A DNA stretch of 37,235 nucleotides from SIG440 sp045648205 (GTDB taxonomy: Bacteria; Bacillota; Clostridia; Monoglobales; Monoglobaceae). The notes below the pieces were generated by a model. It was not told where the DNA came from. It made no database searches and saw nothing but the letters and a program-made list of their open reading frames with translations. Below, piece by piece: positions 24,708 to 32,784 of this stretch; the first letter of the stretch is position 1, and every line of letters begins with the position of its first letter. The stretch covers positions 1-37,235 of the forward strand of contig JAZRNM010000036.1 in the NCBI GenBank assembly GCA_045648205.1, written 5' to 3'. The translations under genes and the position numbers were made by a program.

Positions 24708-27031
24708 TTACCTGCACCCCCGCTCAATGCATTTTCAAGAACCGTTTTCATATCCTTTGCAAAAACAAATTCAACCTCGGTTTTAATCTTTTCAGGAAGC
24801 TCTTCAAAATCCTTTTTATTCTCAAACGGAATAATAATCTTTCTGATTCCCATTCTGTATGCCGCAAGTGATTTTTCTTTCAGTCCTCCAATGGGGAGCA
24901 CCCGACCTCTGAGTGTTATCTCGCCTGTCATTGCCACATTCCGGTTGACCGACACGCCACTGAGCGCCGAAACCATTGCAGTTGCCATTGTGATTCCCGC
25001 AGACGGTCCATCCTTGGGAATAGCACCTTCAGGAACATGAACGTGAATATCTTTTTCCTTGTAAAAATCAGGTTCAATGCCCAAGCCTTCGGCATTTGCT
25101 CTTATGAAACTGAGTGCCGCCCTTGCAGACTCCTTCATAACATCTCCAAGATTGCCCGTGAGTTCAAGCTTTCCCGTGCCCTTCATTGTGTTCACTTCGA
25201 TATAAAGCGTATCTCCACCAGTCTGTGTCCATGCAAGGCCTGTGGCAGTTCCGATTAAGTTCTCGTCTGACATATGCTCATAAAGATAAACTCTGCTGCC
25301 AAGATACTTTTTGAGTGTTTTCTCACTTACTGTCACGGAAGTCTTATTTTCTTCAACGATTTCCTTTGCTGCTTTTCTGCAGATTGCGCCAAGTCTTCTT
25401 TCAAGAGTTCTGACACCCGATTCTCTCGTATAACCCTCAATCAAAAGCTTCATCGTGCTGTCGGGAATCTTAATCATCTTTGCCGCAAGTCCGTTTTCTT
25501 TCCGTTGTTTTGGCAAAAGATATTTTTTCGCAATATTAAACTTTTCATCATCAGTATATCCTGATATTTCAATTATGTCCATTCTGTCATAAAGCGGTGC
25601 AGGAATGTTTTCAACCGAATTGGCTGTTGTTATGAATAGCACCTTTGACAAATCAAACGGAAGCTCCAGAAAATGGTCACGGAAGCTATTGTTTTGCTCA
25701 GGGTCCAAAACCTCAAGCATTGCAGCTGTGGGGTCGCCTCTGAAATCGCTTGACATTTTGTCAATTTCATCCAGCAGGACAAGGGGATTTCGGCTTCCTG
25801 CCTGCTTGATTGCAGTCACAATTCTGCCGGGCATTGCGCCCACATAAGTTTTCCTGTGTCCACGAATTTCTGCCTCGTTCTGAATTCCGCCAAGGCTCAC
25901 TCTCACATATTTTCTGCCCAATGATTCTGCCAATGATTTGGCAATCGACGTTTTTCCCGTTCCGGGAGGGCCAGCAAGACAAATTATCGAACCCTTGGTG
26001 TCATCCGCCAATGATTTAACCGCAAGGTACTCCAGAATTCTCTCTTTGACCTTTTCAAGACCATAATGGTCCCGGTCAAGAACCTTTTTCGCCAATTCAA
26101 TATCCGAATTTTCTTCGGTGGATATTTCCCAGGGCATAGCAAGAACTGTTTCGATGTAGTTTTGAATAACTCCGTATTCCTGAGAATGAACTGAAAGTCT
26201 TGAAAGTCTGCCAAGTTCCTCGTCAAGTTTTGCCGAAACCTCTTTGGGAAGGCTTCTCTTTTCCATTTTTTCACGGTAAGAATCCGCCTCAACCTGACCT
26301 GATTCAAAATCACCCAGTTCTTCTTGAATTATCTTCATCTGTTCACGAAGAATATAATCGCGCTGATTTTTGTCAAGATTGGTCTTGAGCTTTGACATAA
26401 CCCCTTGCTCAATTTCCATAATATTATTTTCATTTTCCATAAGAGCAATAAGCTTTTCCATTCTTGCTCTCACATCAAGTTCCTCAAGAATCATCTGTTT
26501 TTCGTGTGGTTTCAAGGGGAAGTTGGTGGCTGTTATGTCTGCAAGGTCCCCTGCATCTTCAATTTCCAGCATTGATGCCGCAATTTCGGGGTTCATTTTT
26601 TCATATATGTTGAAAAACTCTTCAAGGAGCTTTTGGATTTTACGCATCAGAACTTGTTCCTGAATGAAATCCTCGCAAGGTATGTCTTTTTTCTTTACAA
26701 CAGTTGCCTTTATATAATCTTCGCTGCTTTCAAAGTTTGTCATCCCCGCTCTGAAAAGCCCTTCAACCAAAACCCTTAAGTTCCCGTCAGGGAGTCTCAG
26801 AATTTGTTTTACCTCTCCAACAACACCAATTTTTGAAACCTCATCCTTTTGAGGATTTTCTGTCATAATATCCTTTTGGTAACTCAAAAACACCAACTGG
26901 TCGTTTGCCATCGCATATTCAATCGCCGCAATAGACTTTTTTCTTCCTACATCAAAATGCAGAACCATCCCCGGAAAAATCGAAATGCCTCTCAGGGGAA
27001 TAAGCGGCAATATATATCTTTTGTTCGCCAT
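24695..27031 (-). CDS. lon: ATP-dependent protease Lon
   Basis: Degrades damaged and selected regulatory proteins in the cytoplasm. A 778-residue LonA: N-terminal substrate domain (about 1-200), AAA+ module with Walker A GPPGTGKTS and Walker B LVLLDEID, and protease domain with catalytic S677 in DGPSAG and K720 in GGLKEK. The start codon has AAAGGAT 12 bases upstream, rather far. No other start is better. It is 77 bases after lonB, with a promoter-like pair at the lonB stop codon and a TAGGCA-N9-TGCCTA inverted repeat in the leader. It overlaps ysxC by 13 bases. Confidence 0.97.
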   Translation of the reverse strand: MANKRYILPLIPLRGISIFPGMVLHFDVGRKKSIAAIEYAMANDQLVFLSYQKDIMTENPQKDEVSKIGVVGEVKQILRLPDGNLRVLVEGLFRAGMTNFESSEDYIKATVVKKKDIPCEDFIQEQVLMRKIQKLLEEFFNIYEKMNPEIAASMLEIEDAGDLADITATNFPLKPHEKQMILEELDVRARMEKLIALMENENNIMEIEQGVMSKLKTNLDKNQRDYILREQMKIIQEELGDFESGQVEADSYREKMEKRSLPKEVSAKLDEELGRLSRLSVHSQEYGVIQNYIETVLAMPWEISTEENSDIELAKKVLDRDHYGLEKVKERILEYLAVKSLADDTKGSIICLAGPPGTGKTSIAKSLAESLGRKYVRVSLGGIQNEAEIRGHRKTYVGAMPGRIVTAIKQAGSRNPLVLLDEIDKMSSDFRGDPTAAMLEVLDPEQNNSFRDHFLELPFDLSKVLFITTANSVENIPAPLYDRMDIIEISGYTDDEKFNIAKKYLLPKQRKENGLAAKMIKIPDSTMKLLIEGYTRESGVRTLERRLGAICRKAAKEIVEENKTSVTVSEKTLKKYLGSRVYLYEHMSDENLIGTATGLAWTQTGGDTLYIEVNTMKGTGKLELTGNLGDVMKESARAALSFIRANAEGLGIEPDFYKEKDIHVHVPEGAIPKDGPSAGITMATAMVSALSGVSVNRNVAMTGEITLRGRVLPIGGLKEKSLAAYRMGIRKIIIPFENKKDFEELPEKIKTEVEFVFAKDMKTVLENALSGGAGKWNL

Positions 27032-27052
27032 CTGTCTGTTTTCATCCTTTCA

Positions 27053-27073
27053 TAGGCACACGTGATATGCCTA
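27053..27073. repeat. Inverted repeat in the lon leader
   Basis: TAGGCA-N9-TGCCTA, with CACGTG in the spacer. It lies between the promoter-like pair at the lonB stop and the lon ribosome binding site. It is not followed by a T-run, so it is not a terminator. It is not the CIRCE or CtsR heat-shock sequence as I know them. It may be an operator or an mRNA hairpin. Confidence 0.35.
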
Positions 27074-27102
27074 AAAACCATATTTTGCCCATTATTCATT
27101 TT

Positions 27103-27131
27103 ATTATACTATTTTTTATCAAAAATATCAA
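27103..27131 (-). promoter_or_regulatory. lon: Likely internal promoter for lon
   Basis: The minus strand reads TTGATA (27131-27126), 17 bases, TATAAT (27108-27103). The -35 lies in the last codons of lonB and the -10 directly follows its TAG stop, so lon and the genes after it can be made without lonB. Confidence 0.65.
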
Positions 27132-28806
27132 CCCCTTCAGCACTAATTATTCCAATATTATCAGAAATTTTTCTGACCGAATCCACTAAAATTTCTGTGT
27201 TTTTGTCAAGCATCACATCAAGCACCTGATAAATGTTATCAACGGGTATAATCTTGGCAGGATATTCCCCGAATCGTGCCTGCCAGTTTGCACTTGGTAT
27301 AATCACTTTTTTCGCTCCTGCATCCATTGCCGCACGAATTTTGAGTGGCACCTCTCCCACACCGCAAACCTCACCACAGATTGAAAGTTCACCTGTCATT
27401 GCAACCCCGCCATCAAAGGGCTTATCCTTTATAGCTGAATAAACTGCACAAAAAATTGCAATTCCTGCCGATGGTCCATCCACGGGAACGTTGTTTGGGA
27501 AATTTATATGAATATTATAATCTGCTGTGTTGATGCCCATTTCTCTTTTCAAAACTGTCATAACATTCTTGACAGATGCAGAAATACTGCTTTTTCGTCT
27601 CAGTTTTTGTCTGTTGTTCGAAAACTCTTCCTCCTCGATTGCACCCGTCACAACAAGCTGACCTTCACCCTTTTCACTTTTTTCCGCAACAGCCTCCACA
27701 TCAAGCACACAGCCCTGACTGCTTCCAAACACCGCAAGCCCTGAAATTCTTCCCACTCGTTTTTCCTTCACAAGGATTTTCTCATATCTTGGCGAATATT
27801 GTCCCGTTTCAACAACCCACTCTGCATCACTCACATCCACTTTGGAGCGCTTCTCCATTTTTGCAATACTTTCTGACATCTGAATTATGTTCACAGCATC
27901 ACGACCATTATCGGCAAATGAGGAAACAAAGTCAAAAACATCTTCATCAAAAGATAATTCTGTTTTTTTTGCGGCATCAATTGTTATTTTCCTGACATCC
28001 TCTCTTGAAAGACTTCTGAAAAAAATTTCAACACATCTTGACCGAAGGGCTGACGGAATTTCCTCAGGAAGTCTTGTGGTGGCGCCGATAAGTCGAAAAT
28101 CTGCAGGCAAGCCATTTTTAAACATTTCGTGGATATGCTTCGGAATTTCCTTGTTGTCACGACTGTAATATGCGCTGTCAAAAAACACTCGTCTATCCTC
28201 AAGAACCTTGAGGAGCTTGTTCATCTGAATGGGTGAAAGTTCTCCTATCTCGTCAATAAAAAGAACCCCTCCGTGAGCACGGGTTACCGCTCCCTCCTTC
28301 GGCTGCGGAACTCCGGCAGGACCATATGCTCCTGCACCTTGATAAATCGGGTCGTGCACAGACCCAATCAGGGGGTCTGCAAAGCTCCTCTCATCATACT
28401 GCATAGTGGTTGCATCGACCTCTATGAATTTTGAATATTCCTTAAAGGGCGATTCAGGATTCTTTTTGGCTTCCGCAAGCACCACCCTTGACGCAGCAGT
28501 TTTTCCCACACCGGGAGGTCCATAAATCAAAACGTGTTGCGGATTTTTGCCGCAAAGTGCTCCTCTGAGTGCTCTGATCCCCTCCTCCTGTCCAACAATT
28601 TCCCTGACAGTTTTTGGTCTTGTTTTTTCAGTGAGGGGAAGCGTCAATTTTATATCATTGAGCTTTTTCAATCGTTCCAATTCCCTTGTGCTCTCTTTAT
28701 TTAATGAATTTTTCCCCGAAAACTGACTCCTCAGCATTGTCAGAAAATATATCCCAATCACAATGGTGAAACAAAACTGCGAAATTGTCATAATTGTTGC
28801 CAGCAT
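27109..28806 (-). CDS. lonB: Sporulation-type ATP-dependent protease LonB
   Basis: A membrane-anchored Lon relative, expressed in the forespore in Bacillus. It has 565 residues, with one N-terminal helix (about 5-25). The AAA+ domain carries Walker A GPPGVGKT (96-103) and Walker B VLFIDE (181-186). The protease domain has catalytic S446 in DGPSAG and K489 in GEVPLK. The long N-terminal substrate domain of LonA is absent, as expected for LonB. The ATG has GGAGGA eight bases upstream. A promoter overlaps the tail of the pheT terminator. It stands first in the lonB-lon-ysxC series, the same neighbours as in Bacillus. Confidence 0.94.
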   Translation of the reverse strand: MLATIMTISQFCFTIVIGIYFLTMLRSQFSGKNSLNKESTRELERLKKLNDIKLTLPLTEKTRPKTVREIVGQEEGIRALRGALCGKNPQHVLIYGPPGVGKTAASRVVLAEAKKNPESPFKEYSKFIEVDATTMQYDERSFADPLIGSVHDPIYQGAGAYGPAGVPQPKEGAVTRAHGGVLFIDEIGELSPIQMNKLLKVLEDRRVFFDSAYYSRDNKEIPKHIHEMFKNGLPADFRLIGATTRLPEEIPSALRSRCVEIFFRSLSREDVRKITIDAAKKTELSFDEDVFDFVSSFADNGRDAVNIIQMSESIAKMEKRSKVDVSDAEWVVETGQYSPRYEKILVKEKRVGRISGLAVFGSSQGCVLDVEAVAEKSEKGEGQLVVTGAIEEEEFSNNRQKLRRKSSISASVKNVMTVLKREMGINTADYNIHINFPNNVPVDGPSAGIAIFCAVYSAIKDKPFDGGVAMTGELSICGEVCGVGEVPLKIRAAMDAGAKKVIIPSANWQARFGEYPAKIIPVDNIYQVLDVMLDKNTEILVDSVRKISDNIGIISAEGVDIFDKK

Positions 28807-28840
28807 AAAAGTTATCCTCCACTCAATAATTCTTCTTTCT

Positions 28841-28870
28841 ATTATATGTTTTTTGGTTTAATTCATACAA
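28841..28870 (-). promoter_or_regulatory. lonB: Promoter of lonB and the downstream array
   Basis: The minus strand reads TTGTAT (28870-28865), 18 bases, TATAAT (28846-28841). The -35 shares bases with the T-run of the pheT terminator, so one unit ends where the next begins. Confidence 0.6.
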
Positions 28871-28874
28871 AAAA

Positions 28875-28896
28875 GCGTGCAACCGAAGTTGCACGC
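28875..28896 (-). terminator. Terminator of pheST
   Basis: A perfect 9-bp stem (GCGTGCAAC/GTTGCACGC), closed on the minus strand by a C(UUCG)G tetraloop, is followed by TTTTTTGTAT. A textbook intrinsic terminator, 18 bases past pheT. Confidence 0.93.
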
Positions 28897-28914
28897 AAAA
28901 AACAATCTCAAATA

Positions 28915-31275
28915 TTATTTTTTCAGAGAAATACCTTTTCCTTCAAGGTTTGCAATGATAGAATCAACAACCGCCATAACCTCTTCTTTGGTAAGAGTTC
29001 TCTCAGGGTGTGAGAAAATCAATCTCACTGTGATAGATTTTCCGTTCTCGTCAGCATAGGTGTCAACAACAGACACAGACTTAATAAGCTGACAGTTTCC
29101 ATCCTTAATTGCCTGACCAATAGGAGCAAAGGTTTCAGAAACAAAGGATACGTCAATCTCCATTTCAGGATAACGTGAAGGCTCAACATAGCTTATGCTT
29201 GCATTTTTGATTTCAGAGAAGTCCCTGACATCAATTTCTGCAAAAACAATAGCCGCCTTTTTGTCGATTTTCTTGGAAACTGTTGGATGAACTATTCCCA
29301 TTTCACCAAGCTCCCTACCTCCACAGAAAATCTTGTTGAGGTTTCTTGGATGTTCATAGGAACAGGTTGCTGTGGCTGCTTCAAATGTCAATTCCTGGTG
29401 TTTCAAGTCATCTGCAACAATTGCCAGCATATCACGAAGTTCAAGATAAAGCTCTTCAACTGACTTTGTTTTGCTGAAAAGAGTGATCGCAAGCTTTTTG
29501 CGTTCATCACACATATTGTCAGCATTTACCCCATTCACTGTTCTGCCGATTTCGAAAACTCCAAAATCAGGGGCAAAGTTTGTGTTGTACTTAACCTGAC
29601 AAAGCTGTGTCGGAACAATCGACCTTCTGATTGTTTCAATATTGGGATTTGTTGCATTGACAAGCTTTATGTTGTCATCAACTTCAATCCCAAGCTCACG
29701 ATATTCATCATAATATGCCCAGATATATGAATGAAGTTCGTGAAGTGAGAATCTCTTAACGAGAATATCCTTGATTTTGTCCTCATCTGTTTTTTCCTGA
29801 GCTGCTCTCACAGGATAAAGCGGTGCCTCTGCTGTGTGAATGTCAAAATTGTCATAGCCATAAATTCTTGTTATTTCTTCGATTATGTCAGCCTTCATTG
29901 TGACATCCTTTGTTGCTCTCCAGCTTGGAACCTCAACTGCAAAGTTATCTCCATCCAATGAAACTCCAAAGCCCAATGCTTTGAGGGTATTCACAATAGT
30001 TTCGTTGCTGATTTCAATGCCCGTATAACGGTCAACAAAGTTCTTGTCAAAGCTGAGTTTTATTTTGTCATAACGATGAGCATATTCATCTGTCAAAGCT
30101 GACACAACCTTAACATCTCCATCGATATCCATAAGAAGCTTCACAAATCTTGCTATTGCAGGAACAGTCATTTCAGGGTCGAGACACTTTTCATAACGCA
30201 TTGAAGCATCTGTTCTGTGGCTGAGTCTGACAGTTGACTTTCTGATTGACACTGCATCAAATGTGGCAGATTCCAAAGTAAGCTTTGTTGTGTCTTCAAC
30301 AATTTCCGAATCAAGTCCACCCATAATTCCCGCAATTGCAACCGGTGTTGAATCGTTGCAAATCATAAGGGTATTTTCGTCGATATTTCTTTCAATTCCG
30401 TCAAGTGTCTGGAATGTGAAAGGCTTGTCAAATCTCTTTATTCTCAGTTTTTCAACCTTGCGCGAGTCAAATGCATGCATGGGCTGTCCCATTTCAAGCA
30501 TCAGATAGTTTGTGAGATCTGCAAGAAGATTGATTCCACGCATACCGCAATAGAAAAGACGGATTCGCATATTCATCGGGCTGACGGTTTTTGTGATATT
30601 TTCAACCTGCAGGCATGAATATCTCTGACACAAGGGGTCTTCAATTTTCATATCAAGTTTTGGAAGATTGTTATATGCATCAAGGTCAACCACATCAAGA
30701 GGCCTTAGTGGTCTACCCGTCAAAGCCGCAAATTCACGGGCTATGCCATAATGTCCCCAAAGGTCAGGTCTGTTGGTCAAAGATTTGTTGTCAACCTCGA
30801 ACACAATGTCATCAATCTCATAAAGGTCTTTGAGGGATGTACCGTTTGCTACATCCTCAGTGATTTCCATAATTCCTTCGTGACTGTCACCAATTCCCAG
30901 TTCCTTTTCGCTGCAGCACATACCATTTGATGTGTAACCTGCGAGAGCACGGGGTGTGATTTCAATTTCTCCAATTTTTGCACCCACCTTGGCAAAGGCA
31001 GTTTTGAGACCAACCCTGACATTGGGTGCACCACAAACAACGTCTGTGAGCTGTCCGTCACCTGCATCAACCTTCAAAAGATGCAATTTCTTTGATTCGG
31101 GGTGTTCCTCCACAGACTTGATTTCAGCAACAACAATTCCCGAAATGTCACTGCCTTTGAAGAATATTTCATTTTCAACTTCGGCAGTTGACAGTGAAAA
31201 CTGATTGATTAATTTAAGCTTATCCAATCCTGACAAATCAACAAAGTCAGAAATCCAGTTCATTGATAAAAACAT
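28915..31275 (-). CDS. pheT: Phenylalanyl-tRNA synthetase beta chain
   Basis: The beta subunit of the alpha2-beta2 PheRS; it holds tRNA-binding and editing parts. It has 786 residues. In order: N-terminal EMAP-like tRNA-binding domain (about 40-150, AEIKSVEEHPESKKLHLLKV), B3/B4 editing domain (about 205-370), B5 domain (about 400-470), catalytic-like core, and C-terminal anticodon-binding FDX-ACB domain (about 693-786, PSRYPEMEIDVSFV). The start has AGGAGGAT seven bases upstream. It follows pheS by 19 bases and so shares its T-box control. Confidence 0.97.
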   Translation of the reverse strand: MFLSMNWISDFVDLSGLDKLKLINQFSLSTAEVENEIFFKGSDISGIVVAEIKSVEEHPESKKLHLLKVDAGDGQLTDVVCGAPNVRVGLKTAFAKVGAKIGEIEITPRALAGYTSNGMCCSEKELGIGDSHEGIMEITEDVANGTSLKDLYEIDDIVFEVDNKSLTNRPDLWGHYGIAREFAALTGRPLRPLDVVDLDAYNNLPKLDMKIEDPLCQRYSCLQVENITKTVSPMNMRIRLFYCGMRGINLLADLTNYLMLEMGQPMHAFDSRKVEKLRIKRFDKPFTFQTLDGIERNIDENTLMICNDSTPVAIAGIMGGLDSEIVEDTTKLTLESATFDAVSIRKSTVRLSHRTDASMRYEKCLDPEMTVPAIARFVKLLMDIDGDVKVVSALTDEYAHRYDKIKLSFDKNFVDRYTGIEISNETIVNTLKALGFGVSLDGDNFAVEVPSWRATKDVTMKADIIEEITRIYGYDNFDIHTAEAPLYPVRAAQEKTDEDKIKDILVKRFSLHELHSYIWAYYDEYRELGIEVDDNIKLVNATNPNIETIRRSIVPTQLCQVKYNTNFAPDFGVFEIGRTVNGVNADNMCDERKKLAITLFSKTKSVEELYLELRDMLAIVADDLKHQELTFEAATATCSYEHPRNLNKIFCGGRELGEMGIVHPTVSKKIDKKAAIVFAEIDVRDFSEIKNASISYVEPSRYPEMEIDVSFVSETFAPIGQAIKDGNCQLIKSVSVVDTYADENGKSITVRLIFSHPERTLTKEEVMAVVDSIIANLEGKGISLKK

Positions 31276-31294
31276 AATTCGTTATCCTCCTTTA

Positions 31295-32347
31295 TTATTC
31301 GTCGTCGGTAAACTGCGACAAAGCCTTGAGACTGCCGCTGTTCAGGTCACGAATATCCTTTACTCCATACTTCATCATTGCAAGACGTGTAAGACCAAGA
31401 CCAAAAGCAAAGCCGGTGTATTCTTCAGGGTCAATTCCGCCTGCTTTCAAAACTTCGGGATGTATCATTCCGCAAGGGCAAAGTTCAAGCCAACCACTAT
31501 GCTTGCAAGACGGACATCCGTCACCGCCGCAGATGAGACAGCTTATGTCAAGCTCAAATCCGGGTTCCACAAATGGGAAAAATCCGGGACGAAGTCTGAC
31601 TTTGATATCCTTGCGGAAAACCTCTGAAAGCATGGTTTTCATAAAGAATATAAGGTTTGAAATTGATATATTCTTGTCCACCATAACACCTTCCATCTGA
31701 AAGAAAGTGTTTTCGTGGCAAGCATCTGTTGCCTCATTTCTGAAGCATCTTCCCGGGAAAATCGCCTTGATGGGAACACCATCATTGATGAGAGCATCTT
31801 TATATTTTTTATAAATCGCATTCTGTGCAGCCGAAGTCTGTGACTTGAGAAGCTGACCATTTTCAAGGTAATATGTGTCCTGCATATCACGGGCAGGGTG
31901 ATGCTTTGGAATGTTGAGTGATTCAAAACACTCATAGTCTGTTACAATTTCGCTGTAATCCTCAACCGTGAAGCCCATTGACTTGAAAATCTTTTCACAC
32001 TCACGCTGAACCAATGTTATGGGATGATATGAGCCTCTGTCAAGCTTTGCAGGAACTGAAATATCAATATTGGGCATCGAGTTGATTTCCTTTTCAATCT
32101 CTGCCTTTTTCATTTCCTCAATCTTCTTTGCAATTGCATCCGTTGCCTCATTTTTGAGGATGTTCACTTCCTGACCGAAGGTCTTCTTTTCTTCAACCGA
32201 TAAATTTTTCATTTCCTTGAGCAGTTCTGTGATTGAACCATTTTTCCCAAGATACTCAACTCTCAGCTTGTCAAGGTCAACCATATTGTCAACCGCATTG
32301 AGCTTTTCGAGAAACTCTTGTTTAATTTGCATTGTCTTTTCTGCCAT
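31295..32347 (-). CDS. pheS: Phenylalanyl-tRNA synthetase alpha chain
   Basis: The catalytic alpha subunit of PheRS (class II), 350 residues. It has an N-terminal coiled coil, motif 1 around SYHPI, motif 2 FRNEATDACHENTFFQMEG, and motif 3 with AFGLGLTRLAMMKYGV. The cysteine-rich stretch CLICGGDGCPSC is typical of bacterial PheS. The frame stays open 150 bases further upstream, but that part is the T-box leader read as codons. The ATG at 32347 follows AAAGGAAAGGG at the right distance and gives the family N-terminus. It is first in pheST, controlled by the T-box riboswitch. Confidence 0.97.
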   Translation of the reverse strand: MAEKTMQIKQEFLEKLNAVDNMVDLDKLRVEYLGKNGSITELLKEMKNLSVEEKKTFGQEVNILKNEATDAIAKKIEEMKKAEIEKEINSMPNIDISVPAKLDRGSYHPITLVQRECEKIFKSMGFTVEDYSEIVTDYECFESLNIPKHHPARDMQDTYYLENGQLLKSQTSAAQNAIYKKYKDALINDGVPIKAIFPGRCFRNEATDACHENTFFQMEGVMVDKNISISNLIFFMKTMLSEVFRKDIKVRLRPGFFPFVEPGFELDISCLICGGDGCPSCKHSGWLELCPCGMIHPEVLKAGGIDPEEYTGFAFGLGLTRLAMMKYGVKDIRDLNSGSLKALSQFTDDE

Positions 32348-32390
32348 ACAAATTCCCTTTCCTTTTTTAACATATTTGAACTGAGCGGCA

Positions 32391-32642
32391 TAAAAAAAAG
32401 CTCGCCCCAAAACTTTGGGACGAACTGACAAGTCCGCGGTACCACCCGAATTCAGAAATAAATTCTGCACTTTGAAGTGTTTTTGACGTGAACACAAACA
32501 CCCTGTTTATATGAAAAATCACTTTCACAGAGAACTCCGATGCTGAAATTCACAAATCGGGTTCGCAATGGACACTCCCAGCCAATGATATCCACTCTCT
32601 TTTGCGACATAGCCGATGCTACTTACACATCTTCACAGTTCG
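32391..32642 (-). ncRNA. T-box riboswitch, phenylalanine-specific
   Basis: A leader of about 250 bases between the promoter and pheS. The conserved T-box GGTGGTACCGCGG is read on the minus strand at 32446-32434, just before a terminator hairpin. The closing stem of Stem I can be GAACT/AGTTC (32641-32637 with the segment near 32536-32532). On its 3-prime side, GAATTTCAGCA contains UUC at 32547-32545 followed by A, which fits a Phe specifier codon. AGAGAGTGG further inside fits the usual Stem I elements. Uncharged tRNA-Phe should stabilise the antiterminator and switch pheST on. The specifier placement is by eye. Together with two divergent promoters this fills the 32348-32784 gap. Confidence 0.9.
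32403..32422 (-). terminator. T-box regulatory terminator
   Basis: A minus-strand stem CGTCCCAA/TTGGGGCG, with one G-U pair and a 4-nt loop, leads into GAGC and then eight T (32399-32392). It is mutually exclusive with the T-box antiterminator, whose conserved GGTGGTACCGCGG begins 12 bases upstream. Confidence 0.85.
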
Positions 32643-32654
32643 AATTACCTGTCT

Positions 32655-32683
32655 ATAATAACACCTTTTGAAAAAATTGTCAA
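32655..32683 (-). promoter_or_regulatory. Promoter of the pheST T-box transcript
   Basis: The minus strand reads TTGACA (32683-32678), 17 bases, TATTAT (32660-32655). Transcription would begin about seven bases before Stem I of the T-box. Confidence 0.8.
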
Positions 32684-32718
32684 GAGTTTTTGAAAACACT
32701 CCACAATATACAAAAAGG

Positions 32719-32748
32719 TTGGACTTTGTTCCCGGAATATGTTATACT
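32719..32748 (+). promoter_or_regulatory. comEC: Promoter of comEC
   Basis: TTGGAC (32719-32724), 18 bases ending TGT, then TATACT (32743-32748): an extended -10. Its presence shows that the open frame running back to 32668 is not coding and that comEC begins at 32785. The -35 is 36 bases from that of divergent pheS. Confidence 0.6.
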
Positions 32749-32784
32749 ACTCAAAAAGCACTTGTGGAGGGAGTAATTTTCTTT

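Noticed and set aside
32348..32497. Extended N-terminus for PheS
   Set aside because: The 50 extra codons are the T-box leader, including GGTGGTACCGCGG and the terminator hairpin read as protein.
32668..32784. Extended N-terminus for ComEC
   Set aside because: The extra codons contain the comEC promoter (TTGGAC...TATACT); a good ribosome site precedes the ATG at 32785.
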